From Rheum nobile (lineage: Eukaryota > Streptophyta > Magnoliopsida > Caryophyllales > Polygonaceae): a stretch of 64,000 nt of DNA. Position 1 is the first letter of the stretch. Every line of letters starts with the position of its first letter. The stretch lies in NCBI GenBank assembly GCA_027886185.1, contig WOAB01000124.1:2046001-2110000 (forward strand), written 5' to 3'. A model generated the notes under the pieces. The model did no database searches. It saw only the letters and a program-made list of their open reading frames with translations, and had not been told where the DNA came from. The position numbers and the translations under genes are program-made. Positions 23,330 through 33,128 of the stretch are shown piece after piece.

Positions 23330-23939
23330 TGTTGGAAACAACGAAGGGAACTAAGTACAGGAACTAAAGAACGATAACGAATCATCTGAAGCATTTGAAG
23401 TCAAAAAGAAAATGAAGATGAAGAGAATTCTACACGTCCTCTTAAGATTTGTATTTCAAATTTTTGTTAGAGGTCGTTAGGCTATTATTTCGGAAAGATT
23501 TGGTTTGTTATTTGTTATAACAACCAAGATCTTCTCTGATTTATTGTAAATGTTTTATTTATAAATCCAGTTGAGTTGTTGAGATACGCTTCTAAGCTTT
23601 CTCAACACTCTGTGCTGGAAGAGGAAACTTTCAGCAAGGAGTTGAGTAAGTTTTTCGTGTGATTGCAATTGATTACTTGGTTAATTAGAACTATATTCTT
23701 AGGAGTGTTTAAGAATAGAGCTGTGTGTTGTCTTGATCCTCTTGTAATCGAATTTCAATACAGAAGTAAACTTGTTCAAAATTCTTTTTCAAGAGAAATG
23801 TAATGGATTTTCTCATAAATAACTAGTTGGTTATCAAAGGTTCTCACTGTAATAAATTGTGTCTTGTTTTATATGCTTTTACTATTCCGTTGCGTAAGGA
23901 ATTGGACGTTGTTGTGTCCCAGTTCCCTTGTTTCTAACA
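23330..23939 (+). mobile_element. LTR-like segment in RLP spacer
   Basis: The segment starts TGTTGGAAAC and ends TTTCTAACA, a terminal pairing typical of Ty1/copia LTRs. A diverged copy of its right half, including a CTAGTTGGTTATCAAA block and the same TTTCTAACA end, is at about 54051-54361. No clean target duplication is seen. The similarity continues past the LTR end into 24380, so the insertion probably predates duplication of the RLP unit. Confidence 0.5.
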
Positions 23940-24390
23940 CATCCGATCCTATAAATTTTGTCGATCATGTTTCGTATGTGATACAAACAAAGACAACAAT
24001 ACGTAAAAACGGCCAAATTTTGGACATTTCAATATTCAAATATATTGAAGAGCTAGCCCTATTAATTTCTACCCTATTATTCACGGTGGTGTACAAACAA
24101 AACTCTATTAATTTAGTATCGGTTGAATTCCGGAGCTTTGAACATTCAAAGTTTCCCTTTCACTTTCTAACTTAATATACACGGTGAATAGGACAGCCGA
24201 ATAACTTTAACGAGATTGATTTTTTAGGGAAATAATTTGGTATACTGTGCAAAATGAGCTAGTGATCATGGCTTTATGTACTTTACGCTTGTACAAAACA
24301 CGGAGCCTGTAGTACGAATAACAAGCTCAAAAACTGGAATTATATATAACAGAAAGATCAGTTTATATACACGAACATATGGAAAGGTAT
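23940..24390. repeat. RLP-cluster spacer, paralogous to 54362-54780
   Basis: Shared blocks include GGCCAAATTT, a CAAGCTCAAAA-type block with TGGAATT, and a TATATACACGAACA block. They occur in the same order in both places, marking an ancient duplicated intergenic unit. Confidence 0.65.
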
Positions 24391-24398
24391 GTCGTGAT

Positions 24399-24753
24399 TA
24401 GGGGTGTTTATCCTGTTCGGACTTATTCGGTCCGGTCAAGGATTGGTTAGACCGGATTTTATTTAAAAAATAAATAAATATATTATTTAAAATCTATAAA
24501 AAATATCTAAAAAATATATATACTTCTAACTTATTAAATTAAAAAAATATTTATAAAATAATACATATAAATCTCTCAAAAAACATATAAATTAAAAAAA
24601 AATTAAAAAATTAAAAATCCGGTCCACCGGTCCGGATCGGTTTTTTTCCGGGTTTGGACCGGACCGGATTAATGAAATTATCTGGACTGGAGACCGGATC
24701 GTATTTTTACCGGTCCGGTCATTTTCGGTCCGATCCATTTTTGAACAGCCCTA
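24399..24753. mobile_element. hAT-type MITE
   Basis: Inverted ends TAGGGGTGTTTATCC and GAACAGCCCTA enclose 355 bp of CCGGTCCGG-rich sequence. The 8-bp flanks GTCGTGAT and TCCGTGAT match at 6 of 8. The same family is at 26087-26513. Confidence 0.65.
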
Positions 24754-24792
24754 TCCGTGATCATTCGACTTGGAAAATCAATATTGATTTTT

Positions 24793-26055
24793 CGAAAATT
24801 TCATATAGTACCCCTAAAGTTATGCAATTTTCATAAAATATCCAAAGGTATGTAAAATTTCGCATGGTATCCTTAAACTTTTCGCGTTTTTTATCAAACG
24901 TCCTTCTGTTAATTTTGAGGTAACAGTCCGTTAACTTAATAAAATAAAACAAAAAATAAAGATACGCTCTCATCTCCTTTCCTCCCACCCCGACATATCG
25001 TTCAGGAACATGAAGCTGTTGTTGAGGCTGGCGATTTGCGTGAGGTGAGGCCGGTGGTTGGGCGTTTTGGCGAGACGACGGAGTGGTGGACGGAAAAGCT
25101 TAGCGGCGGTGGCTGGGCCGCAAGCGACAAAGATTGTGCGAACGCGACCAACGAGGGAGACGAGGTTGATCAACCACGGTGGAAGACAAAGGCAACTTGT
25201 CCATTCAGGTAAGAATTCTTTCAACCCCTCTTACAAATTTTAAGATTTAAGATTTGAATTTTAAGATTTTTGGATGGATTGGGATTTAGGGATGAAATAG
25301 AATTTAGGGTTTTAACTGAAATTTGGGAATCAATTGAAATTTAGGGATTTGAACATTGTAATATGAATAGCATGAAACATGAAATTTGGGAATCAATTGA
25401 AATTTAGAAATAGAATTTAGGATTTTCTCCATTAGGGTTTTAACTGAAATTTTAAGATTTTTGTTTTGGCAGCCAACCAATTCTTCGACAAAAAAATAGC
25501 CAACCAATAGAACACTGTAACATTTCCATCAGTTTCAAACTTAAGCTAACAACACTCAAAGCTATTAATTCACGATTATAACCCTAAACCAGACCTCAAA
25601 TTCGAATTAGGAAAAAATCCCAAATTTCATTTAGGATAAAGTGCACCTGAACGCGCAGCGTCCACCGCCACCTTCGTTCACCGCCGTTGTCGTCCACAAC
25701 CTTCGTCGTCTCCCTCGTTGGTCGTGTTTGCACAAGCAGTCTTCGTCGCTTGCACCGCCACCAGGGTTCGTCATCCACCGTCAAGATGCCCAGCTACCGC
25801 CGCCGATATGCCCATCCACCAGCTTCACCTCGCAAAGCACCATCCTCACGTTTCCAGATCTTGGGTTGCATTGGGAGGAGAGGAGAGAAGCAGCATAACT
25901 TTGTTTTTTAAGATATAACGTTTAGTTAACGTTGTTAACGGGAAAGGGTATTTCATGGAAAAAATAAAAACTTAAGGGTACCATGCGAATTTTACCATAC
26001 CTTTGGGTATTTCACGAAAATTGCATAACTTTAGGGGTATCATACGAAATTTTCG
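24793..26055. mobile_element. Mutator-like non-autonomous element with long inverted repeats
   Basis: A 9-bp duplication TTGATTTTT (24784-24792; 26056-26064) flanks CGAAAATTTC ends. The terminal inverted repeats are about 90 bp with high similarity, and inverted similarity continues inward: 25130-25225 pairs with about 25640-25745. GC-rich internal segments may derive from captured sequence, but no domain is recognisable. 1263 bp. Confidence 0.8.
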
Positions 26056-26086
26056 TTGATTTTTTTAATATATACAACGAATTAAC

Positions 26087-26513
26087 TACGGGTGTTCATC
26101 GGGTTCGTTTTTTGTTTTTTTTGGACCGAACCGAACATATTCGGTTTGGTTTTCGGTTCGTATAAAAATATTTTTCGGTTTTCGGTTCGGTCAAAACCGA
26201 TTATTTTTAAAAATAATTAAAAAAAACCTAGATTTCTAGATAAATTACTCCAATCTTATTCGGTTCGGTCCAAGCTCGGTCCAAGTTCGGTCTAGTTCGG
26301 TCCAAGTTCGGTTCGGTCTAATTCGATTTTCTATACTAAAACCTACTTTAATAACCTAAATTAACATAATTTCAAAATATTCGGTTATTTCGGGCCAAAA
26401 CCGAACCGAATAAAACCGAACCCGAACCGAGTATGTTCGGTTCGATTTTCGGTTCACAAAATTCAGAAATTCAATTTCGGTTCGGTTCAGTTTTGACCCG
26501 ATGAACATCCCTA
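26087..26513. mobile_element. hAT-type MITE with perfect 8-bp duplication
   Basis: GAATTAAC at 26079-26086 and 26514-26521 flanks TACGGGTGTTCATCGGG and CCCGATGAACATCCCTA. The interior is rich in TTCGGTTCGG. 427 bp, non-coding. Confidence 0.85.
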
Positions 26514-26521
26514 GAATTAAC

Positions 26522-26920
26522 ATAGAAACTTGGATAATAATTTTTTAGGCGATTTTGGTAAATAACCTTTGTAGGGATGAAATTAAGATATAAACTCTAA
26601 AATAAATATATCAAGTCAATGACCCCTTATAACACTTTCAAATATATCAGAAGTGTATCAGCCTGATGAGGGGTCAACAATTATAGACCGACGTTAATTA
26701 ATGGGTAAAAAACAATAGATTGGGCGTTCGCATGCATCACACAACTAGTTTATTGCACTAAAAGAAAGTGCAGGTGAATACAAGATAAGATAATACGTGC
26801 ATACAAAACATGATGATGCTAATTCATATGAGATGTTTTACTACGTACAATACAATCTAGCCAATTATAGCACATACTACCAAGAGCTACCAAAGTATAA
26901 ACTCCATCGATCGAGTTCAA
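26522..26920. other. 3' flank of RLP copy B
   Basis: The GGGCGTTCGCATGCATCACA and ACTAGTTTATTGCA blocks (about 26720-26755) match the 3' flank of RLP copy C at about 54960-55000. The GATGATGCTAATTC site at 26813 is the empty-site equivalent of the double insertion at 55060-59562. Confidence 0.6.
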
Positions 26921-27148
26921 TTATCCTCTTCTTGGAGAAGGTCGGCACCTCTTAGAGTTGTGATACCAAACACATGACGCTATGACGACGAGAATGCTAG
27001 AAAATCCCGAGGCAAAACCAACAAAAAGTCCCTCCAAAAACTGTTTCTTGTTATCATGACTTTCATTTCTATCCGACGCTTTTGATGTTGGCGGATTATA
27101 ACAAGGGTGACGTAAGGGTTCACCACACAAGCCAGGATTACCTTCAAA

Positions 27149-28106
27149 CAGTGCCGGTTCAAACATTTGGTGGGCCCTAGGGCGAAATAAAAATTAAGAT
27201 CCTCGTAAATATAAAAATATTTTTTTGTTTAAAATCTAAGAAAGAAATAAAAAATAATAAGAAAGTATTATATGAGATAATTATATAGGTTTTTTCTAGT
27301 GTGTGCCTATGGACACACTCTAAGAACTCCTTTTTTGGCAATTATTTGGTTAGCCACTAGTTTAATCTTGTTTGCTAAGAATTTATCAATTCTCTATTAG
27401 GAAATATTTTAAAGATAAATTTTCTATTTAAGCTTGTTAGCATGTGCCCATGGACACACACTAGAAAAATCGAATTATATAAAGTAAATAAAGATAGAAT
27501 CAAACCACTTCTTATGTCCAAATTAAAAATTTGATCTTCTTAGAAGAATGAGATTTTATGATAGATAATTAATATAAGAAAGAAATATTAATCAACAACA
27601 TTCAAATAAAAAATTTATTCATATTCAAAATGAAAAATAAACCTCACAAAGAATATAAAGAAGAAATTAAAATAAAAACCAAATCCAAATTTAAAAGGAA
27701 TTGGCTCACATATCAAATGAAATAAAATTTGGAAACGAGAGAAATAGGCCACATATTAAAGAAAAAAATGTTATATACATTATATAAGATAAAAATGAAA
27801 AGGTTTGAGTTTTTTATTTTGTCAAAAAAAAAAGGGCTTAATGAATATAATAAAACTAACACAATAAAGAAAATGAACTAAAAGAGAAATATGGCCTACA
27901 TATTAAAAAGTAGAGTTATTGATATTTAAACCTAAGACCTTTTGAAAGGTCATTGTAACTTCATCCACTAGACCAACTTTACTTTCTATATTTATTCTCT
28001 AATTAATAATTGTATTACTACTACTACTTGATATTGAATTTGGACCCCTCTCGACCTTGGGCCTTAGGCGATCGCCCTACCTAAACTACCCAAAAGGCCG
28101 GCCTAG
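27149..28106. mobile_element. Non-autonomous hAT element inserted in RLP copy B
   Basis: An 8-bp duplication CCTTCAAA (27141-27148; 28107-28114) flanks ends CAGTGCCGG and CCGGCCTAG. Subterminal GGGCCCTAGGGCG and CGATCGCCCTA blocks are typical of plant hAT elements of the GGGCC-rich type. No transposase frame. 958 bp, including a nested MITE. Confidence 0.85.
27288..27472. mobile_element. Mutator-like MITE nested in the hAT
   Basis: A 9-bp duplication AATTATATA (27279-27287; 27473-27481) flanks TTTTTTCTAGTGTG and CACACTAGAAAAA ends. 185 bp, non-coding. Confidence 0.75.
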
Positions 28107-29443
28107 CCTTCAAAGTCAGATTCTTCAAAAGAACCAAGCTGACCACCAATTGGTATTGGACCTTGTAGATTATTATAAGAGACATTGAAATATGACATGA
28201 AATTGAGACTCGCTAGTGATGTCGAAATCTCCCCAGTAAAGTTGTTTCTAGAAAGATCTAGCCTTTCCAGTTTATGTAGATTTGATATACTAGTTGGAAT
28301 GTGGCCAGAAAAAAAGGTTGTCGTCGAGATACAACATTTGAAGATATTGTAATTAAGCTCCCAATCTCCTCCGGAATATTACCACTTAATGTATTGTTTG
28401 AGAGGAATATCCCATGGTAATAGTTGGCCTTCAACCGGATATGATGGAATTGTACTTTGGGCTGATGGGTAAAAAGAGAGGGAGCTCAAACTGAGACGAG
28501 TTGAGGTCTGCTTGAGCACTGTTTTCTGTGATTAGTGCCGGCAATTGCCACACTTTTAGGGGAATCTCTCCACACAAATTATTGTTAGATAAATCTAAAG
28601 CAAATAAGTTTGGTAGAGTCCCTAACCAACTGTCAATCTATTACCTCCTAGGTTTAAAGCACGCAAACTCTTCAAAGTAGACAACCAATTAGGGATAGGA
28701 CCCGGTTCAGAGTTGCACTTTTTAAGGTAAAAAAATTGAAGCTTTGGGAATCCGTCTAAATTGATGAGGTTTTCATGGACTGGTAGGGATTCACCGTGGA
28801 AGTTGGCTGAAAGGGAGAGGGTGGTTAAATTCTTACATTTTGCTAATAATTTGAGTGTAACTGTGATATTTGTAAGAGAATTTTCTGCTACAGAAAAGAA
28901 TGATAAGGAATTTAGTTCTACAATTTTGGGTGAGATTTGGCCTGTTATATTGTTTTTGGCTATTCTAAATGCAACGAGTGACTTGCACGAGTATATGCTT
29001 TCTGGCAAAGTGCCATTCAAACTATTGGTTTTGAGATCGAGCTTTTGGAGATGAACAAGCTTTGATAAATCTAGTGTTGAGATATCTCCGTTGAGACGGT
29101 TATCCCTTAGAATGATTTCCACAATACTTGTGCAACTCATCAAAGATGGCGGGATAGGACCACTAAGATTGTTTTCATAAAGATGAAGCTTTTCCAAGTG
29201 CAAGAGTTTCCCAATTTCTTGAGGAATGGATCCAACAATACCATTTACAGATAAATCTATGACTCTGAGGTTTGTGAGCCTAGTGATATCTTCTCCTAGG
29301 GACCCACGGAGATAGTTCTCAGATAAATTAAGATGGGTAAGCATAACAAGGTTGCTAATAGAGGAAATGAGCATTACCCCTTGTAAGCATGCTATTTTAT
29401 TTGTGGTTGAAAAACAACAGCAAGTAAATAAGAAGATGTAATT

Positions 29444-29626
29444 TGTTATCGGTGAAAACAAAACCTTAACAATAAGAGATTTCTATTTTAGTTAACGGTG
29501 ATTAAAGCTATCAACTTTCCTATATAAGAGAGAAAAGAGAAGAAGGAAAAATCATCTTCAGAAACACAAAAACACAAAGGAGAGAAAAAATGTTTCATCT
29601 GCGAGAGAAGAGTAAAACACAAAAAC
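29444..29626 (+). mobile_element. Left half of an older LTR, split by the copia element (putative)
   Basis: It carries a TATATAAGAGAG box at about 29521 followed by a purine-rich leader, as a copia LTR would. The right half of such an LTR starts at 54051, beyond the nest. AAAAC occurs at 29622-29626 and 54046-54050 and may be the copia target duplication. The left border is uncertain. Confidence 0.4.
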
Positions 29627-29851
29627 ACGGTTTGTCACTGACAAACCGTGCACACCCCTTAGCACCCCCGAAAACACCTTCTCGGTGTCCGCCTCTTGAA
29701 CCCCGACACGTTTCGTAACTCCGAGTCCGAATCCACACACACAAGTGTGCACTCCGCACTCCCGAACCTCGTTTATGCGCCGAACGAACTCCTTAAGTCT
29801 TGAGCGAATTCTGACTACACTAAATGGCCGATGACACTAAAATCACCAACA
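29627..29851 (-). repeat. copia 3' LTR, truncated
   Basis: Matches 53827-54045 closely. The break falls in a CACGGTTTGT/ACAAACCGTG palindrome, so the rest of the LTR may have been lost there. Confidence 0.7.
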
Positions 29852-30379
29852 TTCCTCCCCCATTTTAGTGTAATCCTTGATTCACTATACATACATCAAA
29901 CACAAACTCATGCATAAATGAAAATGTCCTTATGATTGAATTTCCACATTAGTGTAGTACACATTCCAAATAATCGAGAATCAGGGTGTCCAAAGGATTG
30001 AACCCATCAACTCATTTGACTACCTGAAGATACAAACACACACAAGTTTCTACACTACTCAAAGTGCTAACTTGACACTATTCTAGCCATGTGTCCTTAT
30101 CCATTCACGAACGCATACAAATCCAAACCCGGGCTAGTTGAAGCGGCACCACTTCACGCTCGTATAGGTGGAATCTTTTAATCATGCACCTACAAATGCA
30201 TTTTTTCAAAAGATCCATTAAGAAGAGAACCTTCAACCTAACTTTACTTGCAGGTCCGAGCACATACCTTGGGATGAAGTATGAACATGTGCTCCAAACT
30301 CTAAGTGTAGGCTTTTCACATTGAATTCAGCCTCCAACGTCATATTAGAGGGGAATTAGGTGTCCTACCATTAGAGATT

Positions 30380-30783
30380 TTAAACGGGCTTTAAACCCAT
30401 CCCGATAGCCGACTTGATCACCAAGTCCCTGGCTAACCCCTTTGTCAAGTGGTCCGCCAAATTTTGTTGAGACCGAACAAACTCAATAGTAATCACCCCA
30501 TGAGTGATCAACTCACATACCGCGCTATGTCTAACGCCCAGGTATCGCGACTTACCATTATACACTTGGCTATAGGCCTTAGCCAAAGTAGCTTGACTAT
30601 CACAATGGATAGAAATGGGTGACACCGGTTTCGGCCACAAAGGAATCTCGTAGACTAAGTTCCTTAGCCATTCCGCCTCTCTACCGGCAGTGGCCAATGC
30701 TACGAATTCCGATTCCATAGTCGAACTTGTAATGCAAGTTTGCTTCTTAGAAGCCCATGAAATGGCACCTCCCCCAAGCAAGA
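30380..30783 (-). pseudogene. copia RNase H C-terminal part
   Basis: About 133 residues with the copia RNase H signature ISWASKKQ, SSTMESEFVA, the CDSQA strand, RHSAVCELI and the ADHLTKGL end, then stop. The upstream half of the same domain is at 40625-41338, separated by the solo LTR at 30784-40624 whose CAAGA duplication sits in this codon stretch. Confidence 0.85.
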
Positions 30784-32396
30784 TGTAATATCCCTCATTT
30801 TATAAGGATATTTTGGAATTTTTCCAACTCCTGTATTACAAGTCGGATTAATTTTAGAGAGGTTCGGACATTCTGTAAATTGTTTGATCTCTGTAATATT
30901 TTTCTAAGTAATATAAAATACAGTTGACGTATGTTCAAGGTTAAATAGTCGTTCGTGTACGAATATATTTAACCCGGAGTTAAGATATTTAACCCAAGAT
31001 TTAAAACGGACAAGAGGGTGAAAAATGGCCTTGACCGCACCCCGCGGTCAAGTGGCCGCACCCGCGGCGAGGACCAGTTCTGAAGCAATCAGGTGAGGCG
31101 GTCACTGGACGCCACCGCACCCTGCCGTATCCCGCGGTGGGATATTTTTCTTCGACAGAGTTATCCTCTTCCCCTGCAAGTGGCGCCGGTTGTCAGGCCT
31201 AGCCTCGCCTAGCCTCCCTTGCTGGTCTCCTGCTTGTTCCCTGCTGGGGGAGCTCTTGGTTGGCTATAAAAGGGGTCGAAATCAGAAAGGGAAGGAGCGT
31301 TATCTTCCTCCTCTGTTTTTCTCCTCTGAAATCTCCATTGAAGCACCAAGCTCTTGAGCTTTGTTATGAAGGTGTTCGAATCCCTTTGAGTGTTGGAAAT
31401 AGGTACTCCTAAGTGGTATTCAAGCCTAAGGTGTTGAGAAAACAAACCAAGAACGAATCAAAGTCGAAACGAAGTGATTGGGTGAGTTTTCTCCATTAAA
31501 ACGCTGTCGCGAGCTCGCCACTGTAACCCCACCGCACCTGCGGCAAGCCTCCCACCGCACCCGCGGCGAGCCTTGTCCGAGTGTGTGTTCTTGGGTGTTT
31601 GGCTTTGGGCGAGGCTTGATTCCTTTGATTCTTTTCCTATTCTTTTAGATTCAATTATGTAGATATTGAATCTAACTTAGGGTCTCGTTATGGGTCGTTC
31701 CATAGGGATTTATTATCAAGGATCTGTCCCAGTTTCAGACTCAGGAACCCGACGTTTCTAAGCTTTGTTCGAGCTCGACTAACCTAAGGCAAGTGGCGGT
31801 TCGCTCTTGCTCATCATTCCATATTTCAATTAATTATCAATTGTTTAGTTGTTATATAATTTGGGATGATTTACTGATTTATTGTTCATTGGGAACAACT
31901 TTGTTAATAATTGATTAAAAGATGATATTATACTAGGTTGTATATCTGCTAGAACGACGTTAGTATAAATATATGTTTATGATGTTTGCCATGTTGGCTT
32001 GGATGTGGACTATTACTGTGTTGAACTGTTAGTTAGCACGAGTATTCGTAGGAACGCTTGGACTTTGCGAGGTCCATTCGTTTCTTTATAACTTGGAAAA
32101 TAACAGGGCGATCAAGACCCTATGCCAAACTTTCTGGTCATGACCAACCGCGATGTGGATATAGAGGCTTGGACTCTGCGATGTGGATATAAAAGCTTAT
32201 AACGTGATGTGAGTTTTAGAATTAAATCAGATAAGTGCTCTTGACGCACATAATTAATATACCTTCGGCGAGTAGTGCAGATAGGCGATAGTGCAGCTAG
32301 GAAAACTCGTCTTATCTTTTAAATCGCTCGTATGCGATACTGTGATTCTGTGATTAATTAAGTTCCCAACATTTTTCATATTTCCGATAAGGCTCA

Positions 32397-33128
32397 TGAT
32401 ACGGGGTTAGCCGTGTAGAAGATGGATCTAGGCAACGGATCTCAAAACAAAAGAAAACACAAGATTAGAACAATAGCGGAAGTGAAACTAATGGATAGGA
32501 TAATAGATAGAACCAATAGAAACGACGAGAAAACCCGCTTGCTTGATAGCAAGGAACCTTGTCGAACGATCTACCAACCCGATCTCTACAACGCCACACA
32601 ACCAAGAATCGCGGACGAACTTGGAGCACGGAGAGGATTGCTTATGAAGTACGAAATCACCAACTCCAGAGGGACTTGACAAAGACGAAAACAACTAAGC
32701 AGGAAAGAACAATCGATTGAGACTCTCACGGGGAGCCGAGTTTCAAAGCAAAACCCAAGCTCTGTTTTTGTGTTTTAACAATATGAGAAATCTGCCTAAT
32801 GAAGAAGACAAGGGAGGCCTTAAATACCCTAGGAGGGCCGGCCCTAGCTTCCCAAAACGGGTTACACTTAATCCCGAAATATCCGAAAATAGAAAGCTGA
32901 AAATAAATAAATAATAATCCTAAAAATATCCAATGCAGAAATTAATAAGATTAAACATATGTAACGTTGACCAATAAAGTCAACGCCCTGACTTTGGACT
33001 TGTCCTCTTCGTCATGTGATACATCATGTGCCATAAACGTCTCCAGCTCTTGACGTAGTTCCTTCAATCTTGACCTAGTAATCGGTCCATCAAAGGTTGG
33101 CACTAATGGCGGGGATGATTCCTCATCA
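32397..33128 (-). repeat. 3' LTR of the young Ty3/gypsy element
   Basis: 732 bp, TG...CA. The last ~59 codons of the polyprotein frame lie in this LTR (33128-32951). Confidence 0.95.

Larger units (their letters stand above)
26921..29385 (-). pseudogene. Receptor-like protein copy B, broken LRR gene
   Basis: On the minus strand about 230 residues of leucine-rich repeats (HLNLSENYL, VIDLSVNGIVGSIP, LHLYENNLSGPIP and so on) run to about 28630. There a 13-bp deletion relative to copy C shifts the frame, and 28115-28620 continues as degenerate LRRs with further stops. A 958-bp hAT then interrupts the C-terminal FEGN codons, and 27148-26921 encodes the Asn-Pro-Gly-Leu-Cys-Gly cap, a transmembrane segment (GLFVGFASGFSSILVVIA) and a short basic tail ending in RRG. 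There is no kinase domain, so the ancestor was an RLP, not an RLK. The N-terminal signal peptide and first repeats are missing where repeat DNA begins at about 29460. Confidence 0.85.

Noticed and set aside
23330..23939. Solo LTR with a 5-bp target duplication
   Set aside because: Terminal TGTTGGAAA/TTTCTAACA fits, but the flanks (ACATG and CATCC) do not match, so only an LTR-like segment is claimed.
24970..25911. Possible captured gene in the Mutator-like element
   Set aside because: Peptides on both strands mirror each other through the inverted repeat and match no domain I recognise.
32422..32914. Small LTR-encoded proteins (85, 68 and 65 residues) repeated at 39332-39824
   Set aside because: Identical because the LTRs are identical; no family recognised and they overlap LTR control sequence.
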